Below, piece by piece: positions 1-5,345 of a DNA stretch of 5,345 nt; positions within the stretch are counted from its first letter, which is position 1, and every line of letters begins with the position of its first letter. This DNA is from an uncultured Erysipelotrichaceae bacterium (GTDB taxonomy: Bacteria; Bacillota_I; Bacilli_A; Erysipelotrichales; Erysipelotrichaceae). The notes beneath the pieces were generated by a model, which made no database searches, was not told the DNA's origin, and was given only the letters and a program-made list of their open reading frames with translations. The stretch spans positions 1-5,345 of the forward strand of contig CAKUQM010000069.1 of the NCBI GenBank assembly GCA_934675465.1, written 5' to 3'. Position numbers and translations under genes: made by a program.

Positions 1-965
1 CTATTGGCTTGGGTGTAAACATTTTGTTAATTGTTACTGGATTGGCTAAAACTCTTGATGTCGATTTATATAATATGATGTATTTCTGGGGATCAGTTGG
101 AGTTTTAACTTATGTTGCAACTGACGGAAATTTCTTATTTGCAATGCTCGCAATTGCAATTTGTGGTATTGTCACAATAAAAGTAGCTGATTGGTCAGCA
201 CCTTATATTCATGAAGCTTTACCACAACTTAAGGGTTTATCATTTCCTTATGTGTACAGTTGTTTTTATGGACCTGTAGCTTACTTATTTAATAAGATTT
301 TTGATAAAATCCCATTTTTGCGCGATTCAAATTTATCAGCCGATACAATTAAACAAAAACTTGGTGTTTTTGGTGAACCTGGTGTAGCTGGCTTTATTTT
401 AGGAATTGTTATGGGACTTCTTGGTGGCTATACATTTACAGATTCCTTACTTGTAGGTATCAAAATAGGAGCAGCATTGTATTTTGTTCCTTTGTCAACT
501 AATATTTTGATTCAAGGTTTAAACGAAACTACAGCCGCTATAACTAAAATTGTTAAAAAGAAATTTGCTAAGAGAGATATTTTGATTGGTCTTGATGGTG
601 TTGTAATGTCTACTGCTCCAGAAGATTTGGCTTTGGGCTTATTGCTTATTCCTGTGGCAATTTTACTTTCAATCATCTTACCTTGGAACCATGTTTTACC
701 TATAGGTATGCTTTCAGTGGGATTTATTTTAGTTGCCGGATTTATGCCATTCTTTAAAATGAATATCTTAAAGGGGTTTGTATTCTTATTTGTTGTTATT
801 ACATGCGAATTAGCGATTGGCGAAGCTATGGCTCCATTGTTTACCCAAATAGCTATGGAAGCATCGGTTGATATCCCTTGGGGCTCTGTTGAAATTACAA
901 ATGCCGCAAATTTCCCTAACTTGTTAGCTTGGTTCTTTGCGTGGATTCAAGGAATTATTGCTTAA
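1..965 (+). CDS. gatC: PTS galactitol-family EIIC permease, 3' part (5' truncated by window edge)
   Basis: This is the membrane-embedded EIIC component of a galactitol-family PTS transporter, which binds the sugar alcohol outside and carries it in as EIIB phosphorylates it. The reading frame is open from base 3, so the gene starts before the window; the usable TTG at base 9 is only an internal Leu codon. About 320 residues are visible, against a usual family length of about 450. Counting from base 3, family-like features are the amphipathic N-terminal stretch (GLGVNILLIV), the FDKIPFLRD segment near residues 100-108, and the FGEPG motif (residues 123-127) leading into a Gly-rich helix. Hydrophobic helices follow at about 212-228, 234-250 and 256-272. 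The C-terminus (EITNAANFPN then a Trp/Phe-rich end) also fits GatC-like proteins. The stop is one base before the EIIB gene, which supports co-expression. The family is secure; the substrate is not, since pentitol transporters fall in the same family. Confidence 0.9.
   Translation, partial: IGLGVNILLIVTGLAKTLDVDLYNMMYFWGSVGVLTYVATDGNFLFAMLAIAICGIVTIKVADWSAPYIHEALPQLKGLSFPYVYSCFYGPVAYLFNKIFDKIPFLRDSNLSADTIKQKLGVFGEPGVAGFILGIVMGLLGGYTFTDSLLVGIKIGAALYFVPLSTNILIQGLNETTAAITKIVKKKFAKRDILIGLDGVVMSTAPEDLALGLLLIPVAILLSIILPWNHVLPIGMLSVGFILVAGFMPFFKMNILKGFVFLFVVITCELAIGEAMAPLFTQIAMEASVDIPWGSVEITNAANFPNLLAWFFAWIQGIIA
949..953 (+). promoter_or_regulatory. Shine-Dalgarno site for EIIB gene
   Basis: AAGGA lies inside the last codons of the EIIC gene, 13 nt before the ATG at 967. 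The spacing is long, so EIIB translation may depend partly on ribosomes ending on the EIIC stop one base upstream of the ATG (translational coupling, inferred). Confidence 0.45.
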
Positions 966-966
966 T

Positions 967-1260
967 ATGAAAAAAATATTAGTAATTTGTGCTTTAGGAT
1001 ATGCTACAAGTACAATGGTTAAAAGAAACATTGAAGAATTTTTAAAAGAAAGAAAGATTGATGGCTGGACTGTAGATGCTGTTGGTATGGGAATGTCACA
1101 AGAACCAGCTAAAACAGCTTCAATTATTGTAACTACTGTACAATTAGATCAAAAAGAATACAAAGCACCAATAATTGATGGAATTTCTTTAATAAGCGGA
1201 ATCGATTGCGATAAAACTTTTGAAGAAATTGAAAGTAAAATCAAAGAATTTAAAGATTAG
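967..1260 (+). CDS. gatB: PTS galactitol-family EIIB component
   Basis: Cytoplasmic EIIB subunit (97 aa) that takes phosphate from EIIA onto a cysteine and hands it to the sugar alcohol held by EIIC. The start at 967 gives MKKILVICALGYATSTMV, the normal beginning of this small family: a beta strand, then the phosphate-binding loop with the acceptor Cys8, then ATST and a helix. In-frame TTG codons further upstream would only add residues overlapping EIIC and are not needed. The length matches the usual ~95-100 aa. The loop is a little unusual: from memory, family members mostly read C-G-x-G-x-A-T-S, while here Cys8 is followed by Ala9-Leu10-Gly11-Tyr12. The gene starts one base after the EIIC stop (TAATATG), and a stable hairpin follows 3 nt after its own stop. 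The fold and role are secure; the sugar is inferred only from the family. Confidence 0.9.
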   Translation: MKKILVICALGYATSTMVKRNIEEFLKERKIDGWTVDAVGMGMSQEPAKTASIIVTTVQLDQKEYKAPIIDGISLISGIDCDKTFEEIESKIKEFKD

Positions 1261-1263
1261 TTT

Positions 1264-1300
1264 TTATAGGCTGTTACATGAATTTAGTAGCAGCCTATAA
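1264..1300 (+). other. Intercistronic RNA hairpin between EIIB and EIIA genes
   Basis: Arms 1264-1277 and 1287-1300 pair over 14 bp, with one G-U pair (1274 with 1290) and a 9-nt loop (1278-1286, ATGAATTTA). The core is TATAGGCTG against CAGCCTATA. It begins 3 nt after the EIIB stop and ends just before the EIIA ribosome binding site. No T-run follows on either strand, so it is not an ordinary Rho-independent terminator. Possible roles (inferred) are mRNA processing or stabilisation giving unequal subunit levels, or a binding site for a regulator. Confidence 0.75.
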
Positions 1301-1315
1301 TAAAGAAGAGGGAAT

Positions 1316-1777
1316 ATGATAATAAAAGAAGAAAAATACGAAAATATAAGGCTCCTTCATCTTCAAGGTGGTGGTGTTGCTAGCGACGTTCTTTCATTAT
1401 TAGCGGAATATGCAACGAATAATAATCTTGTTAAAGAAGGCTACAAGAATGCTCTTTTAGAAAGAGAAAAATTGTATCCAACAGGAATAAAAGCGGTCAA
1501 AGGAATAGCTATTCCTCATGCAGATCAAGAATATACTAAAAAAGAGACAGTTATTGTTGTTACACTTGATAAGCCGTGCCTTTTTAAAGCTATGGGAGGT
1601 GGTTGCGGACAAGAAGTAAAAGTAGAAGTGTTGTTTTTATTAATATTAAGTGAAAAGAAGCAAGTGGACGCTCTTAGTAAGATTGTTTCTTTTATTCAAG
1701 ACGAAAATAAAATGAATAGCTTTGATAAAGATGACTCAATCGAGATTATCTATGATTATTTTGGTAAGTATTTATAA
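1316..1777 (+). CDS. gatA: PTS galactitol/fructose-type EIIA component
   Basis: Cytoplasmic EIIA subunit (153 aa) that receives phosphate from HPr on a histidine and passes it to EIIB. The sequence shows the PTS EIIA type-2 (mannitol/fructose superfamily) pattern: an N-terminal helix region with SDVLSLLAEYA (about 23-33), then GIAIPHAD with the acceptor His68, then a strand TVIVVTLDKP (78-87), the EVLFLLILS strand (104-112) and a C-terminal helix. The length matches stand-alone EIIA proteins. ATG 1316 is preceded by a purine-rich GAAGAGGG (1305-1312) only 3 nt away, a short spacing. In the second half, the place where mannitol/fructose EIIAs often carry a second active-site His (x-H-x-x-x-L) holds Gln116 (KKQVDAL); I believe this is common among galactitol-type EIIAs but cannot check. 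It sits between the EIIB gene and the regulator, in the same direction. Confidence in the family is high and in the exact substrate low. Confidence 0.88.
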   Translation: MIIKEEKYENIRLLHLQGGGVASDVLSLLAEYATNNNLVKEGYKNALLEREKLYPTGIKAVKGIAIPHADQEYTKKETVIVVTLDKPCLFKAMGGGCGQEVKVEVLFLLILSEKKQVDALSKIVSFIQDENKMNSFDKDDSIEIIYDYFGKYL

Positions 1778-1787
1778 ATAAAACAAG

Positions 1788-3782
1788 ATGAATAGTTATA
1801 CTCTTCAGATCGTACAGTTTTTAATTGAAAATAATGGTCTTATTAATAAAGATGAACTCATCAAAGATTCCCAAATTAATAAGAACAAGTTTTATTATTA
1901 CTTAAATGACATAAATAATTATTTATCTAGAAATAATATGCCAAGAATTATTGATGATGGTAAAACTTTAAGATACAGAAATGACGAATTAAACAAATTG
2001 TCCGATTACTTAAAAAGCGATAATTACATCCTAAATGCTAAAGAAAGACAAGATATGATTATTTTGGTAATTGCACTTTCTAGAGAAAAAATTACAATTA
2101 ACAAATTAGAATCATTATTGGATACTTCGAAAAATACTATTACAAATGATATTTATAAAATTAAAGAAAAGTTAAAAATAAAATACGAAAAGAATGCAGG
2201 ATTATATTTTGCGGGGGATGAATTAAAAATTAGAAAAGTAATCTTTGATTCTTTACATAGTAATAATAATATCCGAATTTCAATTAACAAAGAAGAGTTT
2301 ATTGAAGAGGAATTTTGCAAAATAAACAGTTTATCAAATCCTTTAAAAAGAATTAAAGAAATTCTTCACAAAAATATCAATAAGAGATTTATATTCTTTT
2401 CAATAGATAGTTTAGCTAAAACTATTTTGGTTCATTGTCTAAGAAGTACAAAGGCGGAAATTGATTTAAGGCATTTAAATGAAGATATTTCTGAATTTAA
2501 AGATATTTATCAAGAAATGGAAAAAATATTTTCATACAACAATAATGAAATTAAATATTTATATTTAATCTTACAATCGGCAAAGATTGAATATAGCAAT
2601 GTCTTTTCGAATAAAAATGAAGTAAAGCAATTGCTTGATTATTTAACGGATGGCTTTGAAAGAATCTATTATACTGATATTAAGAATCAGGAAATATATC
2701 GGATGTTTAAAATACATATAGAATCAATGTATTACCGTTGTCGCTATTTAATTAAAGTATCGACGTTTGAAAGTGAATCAACTGATTTTGAAAAGAATTA
2801 TTTTTTAAATCAATTAATCAAAAATGCTGAAAAGAAGTTTTCATTATACTTTGATAACGATGAAAAAAAATTATTGGCTTATTATTTTGAAGCTATGAGA
2901 TTTAACGATAACAAAGAAAATGAAAAGAAAAAAATAATTGTCCTTTGTGCCTCGGGTTTAAGTGGTAGTGCTTATGTAAAATATCAGCTAAATAAAATAT
3001 TTGACAGCAAGTTTAGAATAGAAATAAGTGATTATAGAGATCTAAAATCAAAGATTGATGATGATACTGTGCTTATAGTAAGTACTATTTTTATTAAAAA
3101 ACCTGATTTTATAAAAAAAGAAATCGATTGGATAAATGTTTCCGTGGTTTTAAAAGATTACGATATTAAAAAAATGGTTGATTGGATAATTGATAATCCT
3201 GTAGATAAGAATAGCAAAAAAATTAACGATATCATAAGCATTATTAATAATAATTCCACAATTGAGAATAAAAACGAACTTTACATGCAACTCAATAAAT
3301 ACTTATCTGATATTGATATAAAAAAGAATAATCTTCACTTGTTAGATCTTGTTGATGAAAAATATATTAACTATTTTAGTGATGAATATAGTCTAGAGAA
3401 AGCTATCGAAATAACTGGCAAACCACTCGTTGATGATAATATCATTAATGCACAATATATCGAAGATGTAAAAGAAACAATTGAATGTTTTGGGTTATAT
3501 TGTGAGTGTTTTAAAGGCATTATAATACCACACGCTAAGCCTCATCATAATGTTAAAAGACCAGTAATTTCAATTAGTATATTCAAGAATTCGATTTTGA
3601 ATAAATACGATAAAAGTATTAATGCTATTTTCCTTCTTGGCGTTGTTGATAAAAACTCTCATATAGAAGCTTTTTCAGAACTTATAGAGTTTTTATCAAA
3701 AAACAACAGATATTTAAATATTAAGGATTATACAAATCCTCGAATGTTATTTGATGAAATCAAAGAATATTTTAATAAATAA
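1788..3782 (+). CDS. PRD-containing transcriptional activator with EIIB-like and EIIA-like domains (MtlR/LicR/BglG group)
   Basis: DNA-binding regulator (664 aa, in the usual size range) whose activity is set by PTS phosphorylation. Apparent domain order: an N-terminal helix-turn-helix (about 1-60), a second HTH (about 88-150, with the recognition-like TSKNTITNDIYKIKEKL), PRD1 (about 180-280, first His216), PRD2 (about 285-375, first His310 in IHIESMYYRCRY), an EIIB-like domain (381-470) with IIVLCASGLSGS and acceptor-type Cys387, and an EIIA-like domain (about 515-664) with GIIIPHAKPHH and acceptor-type His582. The HTH domains make it a DNA-binding MtlR-type activator rather than an RNA antiterminator. 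The positions expected to hold the second histidine of each PRD look like Ile261 and Tyr366. ATG 1788 lies 10 nt after the EIIA stop; no clear Shine-Dalgarno site is visible between 1770 and 1787, so coupling to EIIA translation is likely. It most plausibly controls this operon. The gene is very rich in Lys, Asn and Ile codons. Confidence 0.92.
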   Translation: MNSYTLQIVQFLIENNGLINKDELIKDSQINKNKFYYYLNDINNYLSRNNMPRIIDDGKTLRYRNDELNKLSDYLKSDNYILNAKERQDMIILVIALSREKITINKLESLLDTSKNTITNDIYKIKEKLKIKYEKNAGLYFAGDELKIRKVIFDSLHSNNNIRISINKEEFIEEEFCKINSLSNPLKRIKEILHKNINKRFIFFSIDSLAKTILVHCLRSTKAEIDLRHLNEDISEFKDIYQEMEKIFSYNNNEIKYLYLILQSAKIEYSNVFSNKNEVKQLLDYLTDGFERIYYTDIKNQEIYRMFKIHIESMYYRCRYLIKVSTFESESTDFEKNYFLNQLIKNAEKKFSLYFDNDEKKLLAYYFEAMRFNDNKENEKKKIIVLCASGLSGSAYVKYQLNKIFDSKFRIEISDYRDLKSKIDDDTVLIVSTIFIKKPDFIKKEIDWINVSVVLKDYDIKKMVDWIIDNPVDKNSKKINDIISIINNNSTIENKNELYMQLNKYLSDIDIKKNNLHLLDLVDEKYINYFSDEYSLEKAIEITGKPLVDDNIINAQYIEDVKETIECFGLYCECFKGIIIPHAKPHHNVKRPVISISIFKNSILNKYDKSINAIFLLGVVDKNSHIEAFSELIEFLSKNNRYLNIKDYTNPRMLFDEIKEYFNK

Positions 3783-3788
3783 AAGGTG
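3782..3788 (+). promoter_or_regulatory. Shine-Dalgarno site for YczE-family gene
   Basis: AAAGGTG ends 7 nt before the ATG at 3796 and overlaps the last base of the regulator's stop codon. This good spacing selects 3796 as the start over the in-frame upstream ATGs at 3751 and 3754, which lie within the regulator gene and would add a charged, non-family extension. Confidence 0.7.
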
Positions 3789-3795
3789 TAATTAT

Positions 3796-4404
3796 ATGAA
3801 TAAAGTTATTAAAAATTATTTACTAATGGCATTAGGAGCCATAATAATTGGTATTGGCGTAGCTTTTGTGGTTTATGGCAATCTCGGTGGCGATGCAATG
3901 ACTACTCTTGAACAGGGTATGCATAACACATTTAAGATTAGTCTACCTCTTGCTCAAATAATTGCCAACCTATTTTTTGCCTTTCTATTATTTCTTTTAG
4001 AAAAAGATAGAGTAAATATTGATACTATATTGTGCCCATTATTTATAAGTATAGGTTGTAAATTGAGTACGTTAGTATTGCCATCAATAGAAAAATTATC
4101 ATTTAGAGTACTCTATATGCTTATTGGAATTGTAGTTATTGGAATCGGCATAGGCATAGGTGCTCAAACAAAATCAGGTAGCAACCCTTATGATGGCTTT
4201 GTTTTAACTTTAAGTGAAAAAATTAATAAAAAATACAGTTTGATTCGTCCGGTTACGGATGCTACTTTATTGGTTATTGGCATCTTGTTACATGGAGCGT
4301 GGGGTGTAGGAACATTAATGGCGGTTTTTTTCCAAGGCTATATTGCTAATATATTCATTAAATTGTTTAATAAAACATTTCAATTATCCCAAAAAGATGT
4401 TTAA
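3796..4404 (+). CDS. YczE/YyaS/YitT-family integral membrane protein
   Basis: Inner-membrane protein of 202 aa in the YczE-like family; its biochemical function is not established to my knowledge. About six hydrophobic segments are visible, near residues 8-27, 52-69, 77-95, 104-123, 152-168 and 170-190. Family hallmarks are the GxGxA helix followed by a Gly-rich loop with Asp (GNLGGDAMTTLEQG, 28-41), the matching second loop (SGSNPYDGFVLTLSEKI, 127-143), RPVTDATLL (151-159) and GVGTLMAVFFQGYIANIF near the end. The two halves resemble each other: residues about 13-90 can be laid over about 109-190, which points to an internal duplication. It starts 13 nt after the regulator's stop with its own ribosome binding site, so it is probably the last gene of the PTS transcript. 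A link to sugar-alcohol use is suggested only by position. Family assignment is good; role unknown. Confidence 0.82.
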   Translation: MNKVIKNYLLMALGAIIIGIGVAFVVYGNLGGDAMTTLEQGMHNTFKISLPLAQIIANLFFAFLLFLLEKDRVNIDTILCPLFISIGCKLSTLVLPSIEKLSFRVLYMLIGIVVIGIGIGIGAQTKSGSNPYDGFVLTLSEKINKKYSLIRPVTDATLLVIGILLHGAWGVGTLMAVFFQGYIANIFIKLFNKTFQLSQKDV

Positions 4405-4643
4405 TGTTTAAAAAGTTATCAAAAGCTTGAGTACCTTGGAAACGGTAGATATTAATAATTTGTTTGTAAATCAAAGAGCCCTGTTAGGCATATATTTTTG
4501 TATATCTTATGGATAGTGAATGCTATGGCAATTAAAAAGGAAGGGCAATAAGTAGTCTAAACTAATAATCTTTTAACTTCATATTGCAAGCATTTCTCAG
4601 TGGTTCGTAATTAAAGCGACTTATATGTGTTAAATATTGACAT

Positions 4644-4669
4644 TAATAGGCGCTATTATTGTTGTTTTG
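4644..4669 (+). terminator. Weak candidate terminator for the PTS operon
   Basis: A 6-bp, almost all A-T stem (4644-4649 with 4653-4658, loop GCG) is followed by the T-rich TTGTTGTTTTG. It points the right way to end the plus-strand operon, but lies about 240 nt after the last stop codon, and the stem is weak and the T-run interrupted. It may not function. Confidence 0.25.
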
Positions 4670-4696
4670 AAGTAAAGAAAATGTTGTATGGAACTT

Positions 4697-4717
4697 AAAA
4701 AGCCACATTATGTGGCT
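4697..4717 (-). terminator. Rho-independent terminator of the transketolase gene
   Basis: Read on the minus strand, AGCCACA-TAA-TGTGGCT forms a perfect 7-bp stem (4717-4711 with 4707-4701) with a 3-nt loop, and its last T continues into four more Ts (4700-4697). It begins about 30 nt after the transketolase stop codon. This is a standard intrinsic terminator. In the plus direction the stem is followed by ATATAAAAG, with no T-run, so it should work mainly on minus-strand transcripts. Confidence 0.88.
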
Positions 4718-4746
4718 ATATAAAAGAATAAGGAGAACTATTCTAT

Positions 4747-5345
4747 TTACTTGATTTTTTCAACAATATGCTTACTAGTTAAACCATAATAATCTAACAC
4801 ATCATTTGCCTTACCACTTTGACCAAAGACATCATTTACACCAATTGGATATAAAGGAGTAGTAATATCACTTTGTGCTTTTATTTCTGATATAGCAGAA
4901 AATAGACCACCAATAATATTATGTTCTTCTAAGGCATAAGCTTTTTTATGTGAGCTAAGCATTGATAAAATGCCTTCTTTATCAATTGGTTTAATAGAAC
5001 ATACATTAACTACAGTTGCATCTACTTCTTCAGCTGCTTTTAAAGCTTCTTGCACCATTAGACCAGTTGCGAATAATACAATATCTTTTCCTTGTCTTAA
5101 GACAGATATTTTAGAGAAATCAAACTTTGTATTTTCATTATATACATCGTCAACTTTGCCTCTACCCATTCTGATATAACATGGTCCTTTTTCTTTTAAT
5201 ACATAATCAAGTAGAGCTATTGTTTCATATTGGTCACATGGAACATATACTCTCATATTAGGTAAAGCACGCATGATGGCAATATCTTCAATAGCCTGAT
5301 GACTTGCACCATCTTCACCTACTGTTAAACCAGCATGAGTTGCAC
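4747..5345 (-). CDS. Transketolase, C-terminal subunit (split type), 3' part; 5' end outside window
   Basis: Transketolase moves two-carbon ketol units between sugar phosphates in the non-oxidative pentose phosphate pathway, using thiamine diphosphate. The frame is open to the window edge, giving 198 complete residues; the ATG at 5274 is internal, because codons 5275-5343 encode THAGLTVGEDGASHQAIEDI, a classic transketolase stretch. The GEDGASHQ motif (5296-5319) ends the pyrimidine-binding domain and carries the Asp and His known to contact substrate in E. coli transketolase. The C-terminal domain follows, with EEHNIIGGL and the ending VNDVFGQSGKANDVLDYYGLT. That ending fits the short C-terminal subunit of split transketolases (about 310 aa) better than full-length enzymes. 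If so, about 110 residues lie outside, and the N-terminal subunit gene should lie just upstream, to the right. It converges on the PTS operon and has its own terminator. Confidence 0.92.
   Translation of the reverse strand, partial: ATHAGLTVGEDGASHQAIEDIAIMRALPNMRVYVPCDQYETIALLDYVLKEKGPCYIRMGRGKVDDVYNENTKFDFSKISVLRQGKDIVLFATGLMVQEALKAAEEVDATVVNVCSIKPIDKEGILSMLSSHKKAYALEEHNIIGGLFSAISEIKAQSDITTPLYPIGVNDVFGQSGKANDVLDYYGLTSKHIVEKIK

Larger units (their letters stand above)
4405..4746. other. Noncoding convergent intergenic region, 342 bp
   Basis: It separates the end of the PTS operon from the end of the oppositely oriented transketolase gene. I read all plus frames and scanned the minus strand and found no convincing gene. 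The longest stop-free plus-strand pieces are about 30 codons: 4412-4513 (containing LETVDINNLFVNQR) and 4459-4551 (ending MAIKKEGQ). Both lack a good start and ribosome site and I do not recognise them. Besides the two hairpins listed separately, I see no tRNA, CRISPR or long repeat. Since both flanking genes end here, no promoter is required. It may hold decayed gene remnants or a small RNA, neither shown by the sequence. Confidence 0.6.

Noticed and set aside
937..966. Longer EIIB with a TTG start at 937
   Set aside because: It would overlap the EIIC gene and add ten residues ahead of MKKILV, the normal EIIB beginning; ATG 967 is better.
1264..1300. gatB-gatA hairpin as a Rho-independent terminator
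   Set aside because: No T-run follows the stem on either strand, and the operon plainly continues with EIIA and the regulator.
3751..3795. Longer YczE-family protein starting at ATG 3751
   Set aside because: The extension lies inside the regulator gene and is charged, while ATG 3796 has a well-spaced AAAGGTG site.
4437..4450. Catabolite-response-element-like TGGAAACGGTAGAT
   Set aside because: The second half lacks the expected CA end, and the site is downstream of both flanking genes rather than near a promoter.
4475..4500. GCC/GGC stem followed by ATATATTTTTG as a terminator for the YczE-family gene
   Set aside because: The stem is only 3 bp with a mismatch outside it, too weak to support.
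4600..4625. GGTTCGTAATT resembling a tRNA T-loop
   Set aside because: No flanking T-stem, acceptor stem or anticodon arm can be formed.
4637..4659. TTGACA (4637-4642) with TATTAT (4654-4659) as a promoter
   Set aside because: The spacer is only 11 bp, far below the usual 16-18, and no plus-strand gene follows.
4970..5179. 69-codon plus-strand open frame
   Set aside because: It lies wholly antisense to the transketolase coding sequence, has no family-like features, and is best explained as a shadow of that gene.

Overview
The window is AT-rich, densely packed bacterial DNA. Its genes use ATG starts and TAA/TAG stops, tryptophan is encoded by TGG, and no TGA is read through, so the standard code fits. 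The proteins are rich in Lys, Asn and Ile. This suggests a low-GC Firmicute or a standard-code relative of the Mollicutes (for example Erysipelotrichia-like), but the sequence does not allow a firmer placement.

Bases 1-4404 (+ strand) hold the 3' part of a sugar-alcohol phosphotransferase (PTS) operon. The order is: the C-terminal ~320 residues of a galactitol-family EIIC permease (start lies before the window), a 97-residue EIIB, a strong 14-bp intercistronic hairpin, a 153-residue EIIA, a 664-residue PRD-type activator that itself ends in EIIB-like and EIIA-like domains, and a 202-residue YczE-family membrane protein. Gaps between genes are 1, 55, 10 and 13 nt, and no terminator is seen between them, so one transcript is likely. 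Phosphate would pass from HPr to EIIA (His68), to EIIB (Cys8), to the sugar alcohol bound by EIIC. The regulator carries the same two phosphoacceptor modules (Cys387, His582) and so probably reads the phosphorylation state of this transporter.

Bases 4405-4746 hold no recognisable gene. They contain a clear Rho-independent terminator for the minus strand and a much weaker terminator candidate for the plus strand.

Bases 4747-5345 (- strand) encode the C-terminal ~198 residues of a split-type transketolase C-terminal subunit, convergent with the PTS operon; its start lies beyond the window. Transketolase next to a galactitol-family PTS makes a pentitol (arabitol, ribitol or xylitol) a reasonable alternative substrate to galactitol, but this is inference.

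No clearly new system is visible. The points most worth a second look are the gatB-gatA hairpin, the internally duplicated YczE-family protein placed in a PTS operon, and the regulator's PRDs, which seem to keep only one of the two usual histidines each.
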